Source: WLNJ01 sp037131165
Lineage (GTDB): Bacteria; Actinomycetota; Thermoleophilia; Solirubrobacterales; Solirubrobacteraceae
Reading direction: 5' to 3'
DNA: 35,839 nucleotides
Assembly (NCBI GenBank): GCA_037131165.1
Contig: JBAXRO010000015.1
Coordinates: 1-35,839, forward strand
Shown: positions 22,060-29,450 of the stretch, piece by piece
Layout: every line of letters starts with the position of its first letter
How positions within the stretch are numbered: the stretch's first letter is position 1
The notes under the pieces: generated by a model
Seen by the model: only the letters and a program-made list of their open reading frames with translations
Told to the model about the DNA's origin: nothing
Databases searched by the model: none
Made by a program: the position numbers and the translations under genes

Positions 22060-22065
22060 TAGTCT
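22060..22065 (+). promoter_or_regulatory. -10 box TAGTCT, leaderless promoter of the MmpL gene
   Basis: TAGTCT ends 6 bases before GTG 22072, with no ribosome binding site between, supporting GTG as the start. Confidence 0.5.
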
Positions 22066-22071
22066 GTCCCG

Positions 22072-24303
22072 GTGCCCGCCCCGGCATCCTCCCCCGACCG
22101 GCCCACGGCCGGACCTTCCGTCCTTGCCCGCCTCGCGGCTCTCTGCGCGCGACGACGGCGCTGGGTGATCATCGGCTGGGTCGCCGTGCTCGCCCTCGTC
22201 GCCGGCCTCGGCGCGGCAAACCCGGCGACCTACTCGAACGACATCGACCTGCCGGGCGCGCAGTCGCACGATGCAGCAGTTCTGCTCGAATCGCGGTTCC
22301 CGGCTCAGGCGGGTGACGTCGACCAGATCGTCCTCCACTCCCCCGACTCGAAGCTCACCGAGCCCGCGACCGCCCAGCGAATCGAGCGGATGCTGGGCGA
22401 GGTCAAGGGCCTGCCTCACGTAACCGGGGTTACCAACCCGTTCTCGGCTGAATCGAAGGGCCAGATCTCCAAGGATGGAAAGATCGCCTTCGCGACCGTC
22501 ACGTTCGACGAGTCGGCGCGGGAGATCCCAAAGCCGGCGATCCAACGGATGATGGACACGGCCCGCTCAGTCGAGGGAGACGGACTGCAGGTCGAGATGG
22601 GCGGGCAGGCCATCCAGGTCATGGAACAGACCACGCCGGGAGCCGCCGAGCTGATCGGCCTCGCTGCGGCGATGCTGATCCTGCTGCTGACGTTCGGCTC
22701 GGTCGTCGCGATGGGCCTGCCGATCCTGACCGCCCTCTTCGGTCTCGGGGTCGGCCTCTCGCTGCTCGGTCTGCTGAGCCACGCGATCGACACTGCCGAC
22801 TTCGCCCCGCAGCTCGCGACGATGATCGGGTTGGGAGTCGGGATCGACTACGCGCTGTTCATCGTCAGCCGGTTCCGCGACGCATTCGCCGAGAACGGCC
22901 AGGATCTCGAAGCCGCGGTTGTCACCTCGTTGGACACGGCTGGGCGTTCGGTGCTGTTCGCCGGCCTCACCGTGGTGATCTCGATCCTCGGCATGGTCCT
23001 GCTCGGGATCAGCTTCCTCTACGGGGTCGCCGTGGCGACCTCGGTGGTGGTCGCGATCACTGTGCTTGCCGCCCTGACCTTGACACCAGCTCTGCTCCGG
23101 TTCGACGCCCTCGGCGGGCGGATCGGCCGCCACCGGATCAACCGCCGCGGAGCGGAGCGCGAAGGTGTCGTGTGGGCCCGCTGGTCGGACGCGGTCGTCA
23201 AGCGCCGCTGGCTCTGCGCGATCGGCGGCACCGCCCTGCTCGTCGCGCTGACGGTCCCGGCCTTCTCGATGCGCCAGCTCCACAACGACGCCGGCAACGG
23301 CAACACCTCGACGACGACCCGCCAGGCCTACGACCTGCTCGCCAAGGGCTTCGGGCCGGGCTTCAACGGCCCGATCAAGGTCGTCGCCACCCTGCCTGCC
23401 GGCGGTGGGTCCGAGGCCGTCGCCACGATCCGCTCAGGCATTGCATCCACCCCCGGCATCGCGCAGACCACAGGGGCGGAGTTAAGCCCCGACGGCAGGG
23501 TCGCAGTGATCACAGCCTTCGCCTCGAGCAAGCCTCAGGCGGCGGAGACGACCAATCTCGTCGATCGGCTGAGGTCAGAGGTGACGCCGCCACTGGCGAA
23601 ACAGACGAACACCGAGATACTGATCGGCGGGTTCACCCCCGCGACCGTCGACCTTGCCGACATCTTCGGGCGCAAGCTGCCGCTCTTCATCAGCGTCGTG
23701 GTCGCCCTCTCGGCGTTGCTGCTGATGGTCGTGTTCCGCTCGATCCTCGTCCCGATCAAGGCCGCGGCGATGAACCTGCTGTCGATCGGCGCCGCGCTGG
23801 GCGTCGTGACCCTCGTCTTCCAGGAGGGTTGGGGTGCGGGATTGCTCGGGATCGAACCGGGGCCGATCGAGCCGTTCCTGCCGGTGATGATGTTCGCGAT
23901 CATCTTCGGACTGTCGATGGACTACGAGGTCTTCATCGTCTCGAGAATCCGCGAGGAGTGGTCGCGCAGCGGCGATCCTCGCGATGCCGTGCGCCGGGGG
24001 CTCGCAGCGACCGGCCGGGTCGTCACGGCTGCCGCGGCGATCATGATTTTCGTCTTCGCGTCCTTCATGCTCGGCGGCGACAAGATCATCAAGATGTTCG
24101 GCCTCGGGCTTGCGACCGCGGTCTTCATCGACGCGTTCCTGATTCGGGTGATCCTGCTTCCCGCCGTCATGGACCTCGCCGCGAAAGCCACCTGGTGGCT
24201 GCCCAAGTGGCTCGACCGCCTGCTGCCGCGAGTCGGGATCGAGGGTCCTGCCGAGGGTCACGGCCAGGACGATCTCGCACCGGCCGATTCCGCCCGAGCC
24301 TGA
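22072..24303 (+). CDS. MmpL-family RND transporter
   Basis: The 743-residue protein has the two-fold MmpL layout. The first membrane helix (about 30-50) is followed by an outside domain (about 50-190), a helix block (about 195-345), a cytoplasmic linker, helix 7 (about 382-400), a second outside domain (about 405-540) and a last helix block (about 548-715). Proton-relay Asp-Tyr pairs appear in both blocks: GVGIDYALFIVSRFRD and GLSMDYEVFIVSRIREEW. Such proteins export lipids or other hydrophobic compounds using the proton gradient. The substrate is unknown and no lipid-synthesis gene is adjacent. The start is GTG 22072 with a leaderless-type promoter. A small hairpin separates it from the convergent LuxR gene. 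Confidence 0.93.
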   Translation: MPAPASSPDRPTAGPSVLARLAALCARRRRWVIIGWVAVLALVAGLGAANPATYSNDIDLPGAQSHDAAVLLESRFPAQAGDVDQIVLHSPDSKLTEPATAQRIERMLGEVKGLPHVTGVTNPFSAESKGQISKDGKIAFATVTFDESAREIPKPAIQRMMDTARSVEGDGLQVEMGGQAIQVMEQTTPGAAELIGLAAAMLILLLTFGSVVAMGLPILTALFGLGVGLSLLGLLSHAIDTADFAPQLATMIGLGVGIDYALFIVSRFRDAFAENGQDLEAAVVTSLDTAGRSVLFAGLTVVISILGMVLLGISFLYGVAVATSVVVAITVLAALTLTPALLRFDALGGRIGRHRINRRGAEREGVVWARWSDAVVKRRWLCAIGGTALLVALTVPAFSMRQLHNDAGNGNTSTTTRQAYDLLAKGFGPGFNGPIKVVATLPAGGGSEAVATIRSGIASTPGIAQTTGAELSPDGRVAVITAFASSKPQAAETTNLVDRLRSEVTPPLAKQTNTEILIGGFTPATVDLADIFGRKLPLFISVVVALSALLLMVVFRSILVPIKAAAMNLLSIGAALGVVTLVFQEGWGAGLLGIEPGPIEPFLPVMMFAIIFGLSMDYEVFIVSRIREEWSRSGDPRDAVRRGLAATGRVVTAAAAIMIFVFASFMLGGDKIIKMFGLGLATAVFIDAFLIRVILLPAVMDLAAKATWWLPKWLDRLLPRVGIEGPAEGHGQDDLAPADSARA

Positions 24304-24306
24304 CCA

Positions 24307-24324
24307 AGGACCGAACGCGGTCCT
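24307..24324. terminator. Small hairpin between convergent MmpL and LuxR genes
   Basis: AGGACCG (24307-24313) and CGGTCCT (24318-24324) form a 7-bp stem with a 4-base loop in the 19-base gap, overlapping the LuxR stop codon. There is no T-run, so termination strength is doubtful. Confidence 0.35.
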
Positions 24325-24946
24325 ATGCGGCGATCAGCCCATCCGCGAGTGCCATCGCAACCAGTCCGGTCCTCGTGCGCGCTCCACTCTTCGCCATCGC
24401 GTTGCGAACGTGCGCCTGCACCGTGGCGGGTGAAACCCCGAGCGTCAACGCGATCGCGGGCCCGCTCTGCCCCTTTGCGAGCAGTTCGCAAATCTGACGC
24501 TCCCGGCTGGTGAGGTAGGACAACTCAGGGGTGGTGCCGTCCGCGCCCGCCGTCTGCGACGCGGCCTCTCTCGTGACCAGAAGCAGAAGCGAAATGTCGC
24601 TTTCGACCCCGCTGATAACGAGAAGCTCGCCTTCGAACTGTTCCTGGGCGGCCTGACGAGCCCTGACGCCGATCTGGATGAAAGGAGGGCGGTCTGGCCT
24701 GGCCAGCCGTGCCCAGTTCCTGCAGTCGACGATCCCGGGACAGGGTGCGATCACTTCGTCGAGCGACACCTCGTCGAGGCCAGCGGGCTCACCCACGCAG
24801 GTTGCCCATGCTCGATTCCATCCCGAGACCATCAGATCCGGGTCGAGCACAGCCGTGGGAACTCGACTCGCCTCTGCAACAGCCCCGAACGTGGCGGCTG
24901 AGAGCAAACCCTCGCCACTCGGCGACGAATGCGGAGACGAGGCCAT
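24323..24946 (-). CDS. PAS-like/LuxR-family transcriptional regulator (second paralogue)
   Basis: The 207-residue protein has an N-terminal PAS-like sensor region (about 20-115; VAEASRVPTAVLDPDLMVSG, then WNRAWATCVG) and a C-terminal LuxR HTH (about 140-205; LTSRERQICELLAKGQSGPA and ATVQAHVRNAMAKSG). It closely parallels the upstream gene at 25059-25691, with the same layout and the same HVRNAM.K.GA..RT.LVA.A.A.GL end, so the two arose by duplication. There is no receiver domain, so a ligand or partner at the PAS region may control it. ATG 24946 was chosen because the PAS region starts soon after. An 11-G tract lies four bases upstream where the ribosome binding site should be, which is unusual. 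Confidence 0.87.
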   Translation of the reverse strand: MASSPHSSPSGEGLLSAATFGAVAEASRVPTAVLDPDLMVSGWNRAWATCVGEPAGLDEVSLDEVIAPCPGIVDCRNWARLARPDRPPFIQIGVRARQAAQEQFEGELLVISGVESDISLLLLVTREAASQTAGADGTTPELSYLTSRERQICELLAKGQSGPAIALTLGVSPATVQAHVRNAMAKSGARTRTGLVAMALADGLIAA

Positions 24947-24950
24947 CACA

Positions 24951-24961
24951 CCCCCCCCCCC
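24951..24961 (-). repeat. 11-G homopolymer at the ribosome binding site of the second LuxR gene
   Basis: On the minus strand 11 consecutive G residues end 4 bases before ATG 24946. Tracts of this length are slippage-prone, and length change would alter Shine-Dalgarno spacing. A sequencing artefact in tract length is possible. Confidence 0.6.
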
Positions 24962-25058
24962 GGATCGGGGATCGCCTCGAAGATCATGCCGCTGCGGTCG
25001 TCGGCAGCTCGCGTAACCTGACGAGCACCGGAGAGACGGGTGAGATCGAACGGCGGAG

Positions 25059-25691
25059 CTAGGCCCTGACCAGGCCCTCGGCCATCGCGTAGGCGACAAG
25101 GGCGGTTCGGTTCGCTGCGCCCGTCTTCTTCATGGCATTCCTGACGTGCGCCTGAACAGTGGACTCGGCTATGTCCAGATGGGAGGCGACCCGCGCTCCG
25201 CTCAATCCCTTGGCGAGCAGGTTGACGATCTCAACCTCCCTTGCCGTAAGCAACCGACGAGTCGTGGGGTATGCCGGCTCGCCGGATGCTCCACCGCGGG
25301 CGGTCCGCTCGGCATCAGTGCCGGATGTCGACAAGTGCCTGAGCGCGGTGGCCAACGGCGCAATCAGCACGAGGTCGAGCCCCGCGACAAAGTCCGCGAC
25401 GCAAACGATCTCGAACGCCTGCCCGGGCCGCGGCCCGGTTACGCACGATCCGACGCTGAAGCCGCTCGTGCGAGCGGCAGCGCGAAGCCCTTCGGGATCA
25501 TGGCCGTCGACGCTCACCACGCACTCCGGAAGCGATCGGCGTTCACCGAAGAAGGCTTCCCAAGCCCGGTTTGCGTAGACGATCAGCGAGTCGCTATCGA
25601 CGACACCGGCCGGCCCTTCCGATTCCTCGAAGAGCCTGGCAATCAGTCCTGACCGCTGCGCGACATCGCCAGCGCTTCCAACCATTTGCAT
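25059..25691 (-). CDS. PAS-like/LuxR-family transcriptional regulator (first paralogue)
   Basis: The 210-residue protein has a PAS-like region (about 18-115; PAGVVDSDSLIVYANRAWEA, then FFGERRSLPECVVSVDG) and a LuxR HTH (about 145-208; LLTAREVEIVNLLAKGLSGA and STVQAHVRNAMKKTGAANRT). It shares layout and much of its HTH sequence with the next gene downstream. Start ATG 25691 has AGGGG six bases upstream; longer in-frame starts lie in a hairpin region and look less likely. It lies 111 bases downstream of the collagen-like gene's stop, with a terminator-like hairpin between. Its direct targets and signal are unknown, though the collagen-like gene is a natural candidate. Confidence 0.88.
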   Translation of the reverse strand: MQMVGSAGDVAQRSGLIARLFEESEGPAGVVDSDSLIVYANRAWEAFFGERRSLPECVVSVDGHDPEGLRAAARTSGFSVGSCVTGPRPGQAFEIVCVADFVAGLDLVLIAPLATALRHLSTSGTDAERTARGGASGEPAYPTTRRLLTAREVEIVNLLAKGLSGARVASHLDIAESTVQAHVRNAMKKTGAANRTALVAYAMAEGLVRA

Positions 25692-25731
25692 CGTTGACCC
25701 CTGACTAAAGTCCGCCGTGGAGCGGACAGTT

Positions 25732-25768
25732 AGGGGTTGGGTGGGAATCGCTCCCGCACCCAACCCCT
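25732..25768 (-). terminator. Stem-loop after the collagen-like gene
   Basis: Arms 25732-25743 and 25757-25768 are a perfect 12-bp inverted repeat with a 13-base loop, 33 bases past the collagen-like gene's stop and about 40 bases before the LuxR start. No long T-run follows on the minus strand, so it may be a partial terminator setting the ratio of downstream regulators. Confidence 0.6.
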
Positions 25769-25801
25769 TCTGTACCTACCTACTTCACTGCTTGACTACG
25801 A

Positions 25802-27091
25802 CTACTCGTCTCCGCAGACCGCGTAGACGGTGATGTCAGCGGTCTCGTCCTCCGAGGCCGCCTGCCATCCGTCCAGATCCTCCCTCGGACGTGTCTCCTG
25901 GAGAGTCGAGCCGCTTGAGCTCGCTCCACCCGAGTAGACGCGCGGATGCTCGGCCGGGCAGCTGACCGACGCGCTGCCGGTGCCGGTGTCCTCTACGAGG
26001 ACGCTGCTGGCTACGCCGGAAGGACCAACCGGGCCGACATCACCCTTGGCGCCCTGAAGGCCACGCGGGCCGGTGGCACCCGCAGGACCACGCTCGCCCC
26101 TGAGGCCTTGGCTGCCCTGGATGCCTTGATCGCCTTGCGCTCCATCAACACCGTCTGCGCCGTCAGCACCATCGGTTCCGTCAGCACCCTTGTCGGCGAG
26201 GAGTGTCCACTGGTCACTCGAGTCAGGGCTGTTGCCGGTGTTGTCATCACCCGTCGAGACGTACGACGCTCCACCGAAGCTCACGAAGTCGTCCCTGACG
26301 TAGGTGACCGTTTCGTCCCACTCGCCCTTGCCGGTAAGCGTGTTACCGGCCGGACCGGTGTCACCCTTCTGGGCAAGGAGGGTCCACTGGTCACTTTCGC
26401 CGGGGCTGTTGCCGGTGTTGTCATCGGCTGTCGAGACGTACGAGGCGCCCTCGAAGCTGATGAAGTCGTCCTTGGCGTAGGTGACGGTCTCGTCCCACTC
26501 GCCCTTGCCGGTAAGCGTGTTACCGGCAGGCCCGGTGGCACCCTTCACACCCTGAGGACCGGCGGCTCCGGTGTCGCCCTTAGCGCCGGTATCACCCTTC
26601 TCGCCCTGGACTCCCTGAGCGCCGGTATTGCCCTTCTCGCCCTGAGCGCCGACTGCTCCTGTGTCGCCCTTGGCGCCGACGGCACCGTCACGACCGTTGA
26701 GACCGTTCAGGCCAGCGGGACCGGCTGCACCGTCACGGCCATCGCGGCCGGTTGCGCCCTGCGGGCCAGCAGAACCTGCCTCACCCTTAGCGCCGGTAGC
26801 GCCCTTCTCACCCTGCGGGCCAGCTGCTCCGGTATCTCCCTTCTCGCCCTGCGGACCTGCGGGACCGGCCGCCCCTTGAGCGCCCGCAGCGCCGCGAGGA
26901 CCAGCTGGCCCCGTGGGAACGGTGCACACAGCCGAGCTGCGGCTGACCTTGCACTTCGCCTTGACCTTCTTGGTTGCGGCGCCTGCGGTCGGGATCGCGA
27001 AGAGTCCCACGACCATGGCTGCGACGAGGGCAAGCAGTGCGACCGTAGAAGCAGTCCACCGCCTTCCTCCATCAGCGATACGAACACTCAT
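25802..27091 (-). CDS. Secreted collagen-like protein with two duplicated W/Y-rich modules
   Basis: The 429-residue protein has a signal peptide (about 1-39, ending TAGAA), a short basic Cys-containing region, then 43 unbroken Gly-X-Y triplets (61-189). Two near-identical modules follow (about 191-242 and 250-301; GEWDETVTY, DDF.SF.GASYVST, DDNTGNSP, DQWTLLA), resembling the CBM5/12-like modules often set between bacterial collagen repeats. Another 19 Gly-X-Y triplets (302-358) and a C-terminal domain with Cys378 and Cys426 complete it. It should form an extracellular triple helix with possible carbohydrate binding; no sorting signal or lipobox is seen. ATG 27091 has AAGGAA upstream. It sits between a small membrane protein gene and two PAS-LuxR genes on the same strand. 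Confidence 0.93.
   Translation of the reverse strand: MSVRIADGGRRWTASTVALLALVAAMVVGLFAIPTAGAATKKVKAKCKVSRSSAVCTVPTGPAGPRGAAGAQGAAGPAGPQGEKGDTGAAGPQGEKGATGAKGEAGSAGPQGATGRDGRDGAAGPAGLNGLNGRDGAVGAKGDTGAVGAQGEKGNTGAQGVQGEKGDTGAKGDTGAAGPQGVKGATGPAGNTLTGKGEWDETVTYAKDDFISFEGASYVSTADDNTGNSPGESDQWTLLAQKGDTGPAGNTLTGKGEWDETVTYVRDDFVSFGGASYVSTGDDNTGNSPDSSDQWTLLADKGADGTDGADGADGVDGAQGDQGIQGSQGLRGERGPAGATGPRGLQGAKGDVGPVGPSGVASSVLVEDTGTGSASVSCPAEHPRVYSGGASSSGSTLQETRPREDLDGWQAASEDETADITVYAVCGDE
26192..26344 (-). repeat. Module repeat B in the collagen-like gene
   Basis: It encodes residues about 250-300 and is a direct repeat of 26369-26521 at an offset of 177 bases. 45 of 53 residues are identical, and long runs of bases are unchanged, suggesting recent duplication or conversion. 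Confidence 0.8.
26369..26521 (-). repeat. Module repeat A in the collagen-like gene
   Basis: It encodes residues about 191-241, the first W/Y-rich module. The partner repeat is at 26192-26344; the two are joined by a short KGDTGPAG linker. Confidence 0.8.
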
Positions 27092-27164
27092 CTTGATGAG
27101 TTCCTTTCTATGGGTGTTTGTTGCCTATTGGCTTGAGGGGACTGCTTCCAACTCTCGGGCACCC

Positions 27165-27437
27165 CTAATTGCATGAATCGAGAGCCTTCTGACGTTCACC
27201 TACGAACGAAAGCTTCAGTGCCGTCGAGTTCGGCGACGTGTAGGCCGACACCGGAACGGCGGGATAACGGGCGAGGACCTGGTCGACGCAAGCCTGCTTG
27301 GCGAGCCCGGACCCCGTCCGCCACAGCGCGACCGTGCTGACGAGCAGCAGGACCAACGCAAGACCGACTACCAGACGCCGGGTCGTGTCCGAGCCGACGC
27401 GAGTGCCGGTCGAACCCTCCAAAGTTGCTGCGCTCAT
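27165..27437 (-). CDS. Small single-pass membrane protein, unknown
   Basis: I do not recognise this 90-residue protein. It has a polar N-terminus, one membrane helix (about 21-41; RLVVGLALVLLLVSTVALW) and a 49-residue C-terminal part containing two Cys (QACVDQ and LDSCN) that could form a disulfide if exported. ATG 27437 has a good GAGGAGAAGG ribosome binding site; the frame is open further upstream but that part is unlikely to be coding. It lies 73 bases upstream of the collagen-like gene on the same strand and may share its promoter, hinting at a role in surface assembly of that protein. Confidence 0.72.
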   Translation of the reverse strand: MSAATLEGSTGTRVGSDTTRRLVVGLALVLLLVSTVALWRTGSGLAKQACVDQVLARYPAVPVSAYTSPNSTALKLSFVGERQKALDSCN

Positions 27438-27505
27438 GTCCTTCTCCTCTCTCGGCCGTGCCGGGCAAAGTCGTCGAGTCGGGCTGGTGCCCGAACAGGA
27501 GCGGC

Positions 27506-27534
27506 AGACTAAGTAACTGAAATCAACTCCACAA
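27506..27534 (-). promoter_or_regulatory. Possible promoter for the 27437 gene and collagen-like gene
   Basis: On the minus strand TTGTGG (27529-27534) and TAGTCT (27506-27511) are separated by 17 bases and would start a leader of about 60 bases carrying the GAGGAGAAGG site. The surrounding 27438-27636 gap is locally AT-richer. Confidence 0.4.
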
Positions 27535-27636
27535 TTCCCTGTACGCGCTAGTCGTAATCGAGTAGTCCCTTTAAATGACCTGGCCACGACGCGTGGCGGC
27601 GGCTCGGGACGAACCTCCTCAGGAAGGCGAGCCCTC

Positions 27637-29148
27637 GTGCCTTGCGCAACACTTGACCGGGTGACCGCGGCGATGAACGGGACCCATGACCAACCGAACG
27701 TCGCGATCGTCGGCGCCGGCTTTGGCGGCCTTGCCGCGGCGATCGAGCTGGAACGCCACGGCCATGCCGATTACACGGTGTTCGAGCGCAGCCCCGAGGT
27801 CGGTGGCGTCTGGCAGGCCAACCAGTACCCGAGAGCCCGCTGCGACGTCCCGTCGATCATCTACCAGTACTCGTTCGACCTGCGGCCCGACTGGTCGCGC
27901 CGGTTCGGCAACCAGGCCGAGATCCGCGACTACCTCAGGGACGTCTCGGAGCGGACCGGCGTCCGACCCCAGATCCGCTTCAACACCGCCGTACGCTCGG
28001 CGATCTTCGATGAGCGGTCGGCCAAGTGGACGCTCACCCTCGAGGACGGCACTGAGCAGCAGTTCGACGCCTTCATCCTCGCTCCCGGCCAGCTCAGCAA
28101 CCCCAAGATCCCGGACCTCCCGGGCATGGAGAGCTTCGAAGGCGATCAGTTCCACTCCGCCCGCTGGGATCACTCGGTGGACCTCGAGGGCAAGCGGGTC
28201 GCGGTGGTCGGCAGCGGAGCGAGCGCGATCCAGATCGTGCCTGCGATCGCCGACAGCGTCGGCCACCTGACTCTCGTCCAGCGCCACCCGAACTGGATCG
28301 TCGGGAAGATGGATTGGGCGCCGAGCCGCCTCGAGAAGGCCTTGGGCAAGCACTTCCCGCCGTTCCTGAGGGCGTACCACAACCTGATGTGGTGGTGGTT
28401 CGAGTCGCGCTACCCACTTGTGCTCCGGGGAGCCAACCCGATCCGCCGCGCTTGGGAAGTGATCCTCAAGCGCCAGATCGCGGCGACCCTGAAGGACCCG
28501 CAGAAGACCGCCGCCTGCATCCCCGATTACCCACTCGGCTGCAACCGGATCCTCCTCTCCTCGGAGTGGTACGAGACCATCGCTCGCCCGGACGTGTCGG
28601 TCGTCAACTCCGGGGTCGCGTCGGTCCAGCCCGACGGCCTCGTCTGCGCCGACGGGACCCGGATCGATGCTGACGTGATCGTCTGGTGCACCGGGTTCAC
28701 CGCGACCGAGTACTCGGCCCCGATGGAGATCCGCGGGCGCGACGGCCTGAGCCTGCTCGAAGCCTGGAAGGACGGCCCAGAGGCCTACCTCGGGCTGATG
28801 ACCCCCGGATTCCCGAACATGTTCATGTCCTACGGCCCGAACACCGGCAGCCTCACAAACACCCTGATCTACATGTTCGAGAAGCAGGCGTCATGGATCC
28901 GCCAAGCGCTCGATCACCTCAGCGGGACCGGGGGCTGGATCGACCTGCGCGAGGACGTAAACCGGGAGTTCAACGACGAGATCCAGTCGAGGCTCCAGAA
29001 GACGGTGTTCACCGCAGGGTGCCCGGGCTGGTACACCACCGACTCGGGCAAGGTCACGCAGGTCTGGGTCGGCTCACACGTCGAATACGGCCGCCGTACG
29101 GCACGGTTCGACGCTTCAGTCGTAGAGCACGGACCGAAGCCTTCCTGA
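27637..29148 (+). CDS. Flavin-containing monooxygenase, Baeyer-Villiger type
   Basis: The 503-residue protein has an FAD-binding motif VAIVGAGFGGLAAAIE (22-37), the class B fingerprint FEGDQFHSARWD (167-178, FxGxxxHxxxW), and a second Rossmann motif VAVVGSGASAIQI (188-200) for NADPH. These three together define Baeyer-Villiger monooxygenases, which insert oxygen next to a ketone, and their close FMO relatives. The end contains WCTGFTATEYS and MSYGPNTGS, as in the family. The substrate is unknown. Of three in-frame starts, GTG 27637 has AGGAAGG nine bases upstream and is preferred over ATG 27673. It stands alone between the collagen cluster and the convergent small membrane gene. Confidence 0.93.
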   Translation: MPCATLDRVTAAMNGTHDQPNVAIVGAGFGGLAAAIELERHGHADYTVFERSPEVGGVWQANQYPRARCDVPSIIYQYSFDLRPDWSRRFGNQAEIRDYLRDVSERTGVRPQIRFNTAVRSAIFDERSAKWTLTLEDGTEQQFDAFILAPGQLSNPKIPDLPGMESFEGDQFHSARWDHSVDLEGKRVAVVGSGASAIQIVPAIADSVGHLTLVQRHPNWIVGKMDWAPSRLEKALGKHFPPFLRAYHNLMWWWFESRYPLVLRGANPIRRAWEVILKRQIAATLKDPQKTAACIPDYPLGCNRILLSSEWYETIARPDVSVVNSGVASVQPDGLVCADGTRIDADVIVWCTGFTATEYSAPMEIRGRDGLSLLEAWKDGPEAYLGLMTPGFPNMFMSYGPNTGSLTNTLIYMFEKQASWIRQALDHLSGTGGWIDLREDVNREFNDEIQSRLQKTVFTAGCPGWYTTDSGKVTQVWVGSHVEYGRRTARFDASVVEHGPKPS

Positions 29149-29179
29149 CCGGCCTTGCAGCTGGAAGCTGAGCGGGCCC

Positions 29180-29344
29180 TCAGCCGGTTACGTGGTCGCG
29201 CTCGATCACGCGATTCTCTTCGCGCTCAGCGTTGATCTGCACGCCGATGTAGACGAGAAGCAGGTTCACGAGCACGCCGATGCCGCCGAAGGTGACGATC
29301 AGAGCGATCGAGTAGGCCCAGGCGGGACTCATTGCGATTGGCAT
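29180..29344 (-). CDS. Small membrane protein (54 residues), unknown
   Basis: It reads MPIAMSPAWAYSIALIVTFG and continues through a hydrophobic helix (about 10-38) to a charged tail (INAEREENRVIERDHVTG). One long or two short membrane segments are likely. Coding is supported by ATG 29344 following a TAGGAT -10 box by 7 bases, the same leaderless arrangement as larger genes here. It lies downstream of the SigH-like gene on the same strand, but a hairpin and its own promoter separate them. It does not resemble SecE, which often lies near sigH in other bacteria. No function can be given. Confidence 0.6.
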   Translation of the reverse strand: MPIAMSPAWAYSIALIVTFGGIGVLVNLLLVYIGVQINAEREENRVIERDHVTG

Positions 29345-29351
29345 GCGAGCG

Positions 29352-29357
29352 ATCCTA
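29352..29357 (-). promoter_or_regulatory. -10 box TAGGAT, leaderless promoter of the 54-residue protein gene
   Basis: On the minus strand TAGGAT ends 7 bases before ATG 29344 with no ribosome binding site between. Confidence 0.45.
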
Positions 29358-29406
29358 GCGTTCCGCACGGGCGAAGGCCCGCCCGCCAAGGTCGGGGCCG
29401 ACCCGC

Positions 29407-29432
29407 CTCGCGCCCGCTCCCATGGGCGCGAG
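29407..29432 (-). terminator. Stem-loop after the SigH-like gene
   Basis: CTCGCGCCC (29407-29415) and GGGCGCGAG (29424-29432) form a perfect 9-bp stem with an 8-base loop, 18 bases past the sigma factor stop. No T-run follows on the minus strand. Confidence 0.55.
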
Positions 29433-29450
29433 TGGGATCGATCTTCCGAT

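Noticed and set aside
26550..26910. Short periodic repeats resembling a CRISPR or satellite array
   Set aside because: The period is 9 bases or a multiple in one open frame and encodes Gly-X-Y triplets; there are no spacers and no cas genes.
29180..29344. The small membrane protein as SecE, expected near sigH in Bacillus
   Set aside because: It lacks the SecE amphipathic helix and the conserved V.WP motif before the membrane segment, and no nusG follows.
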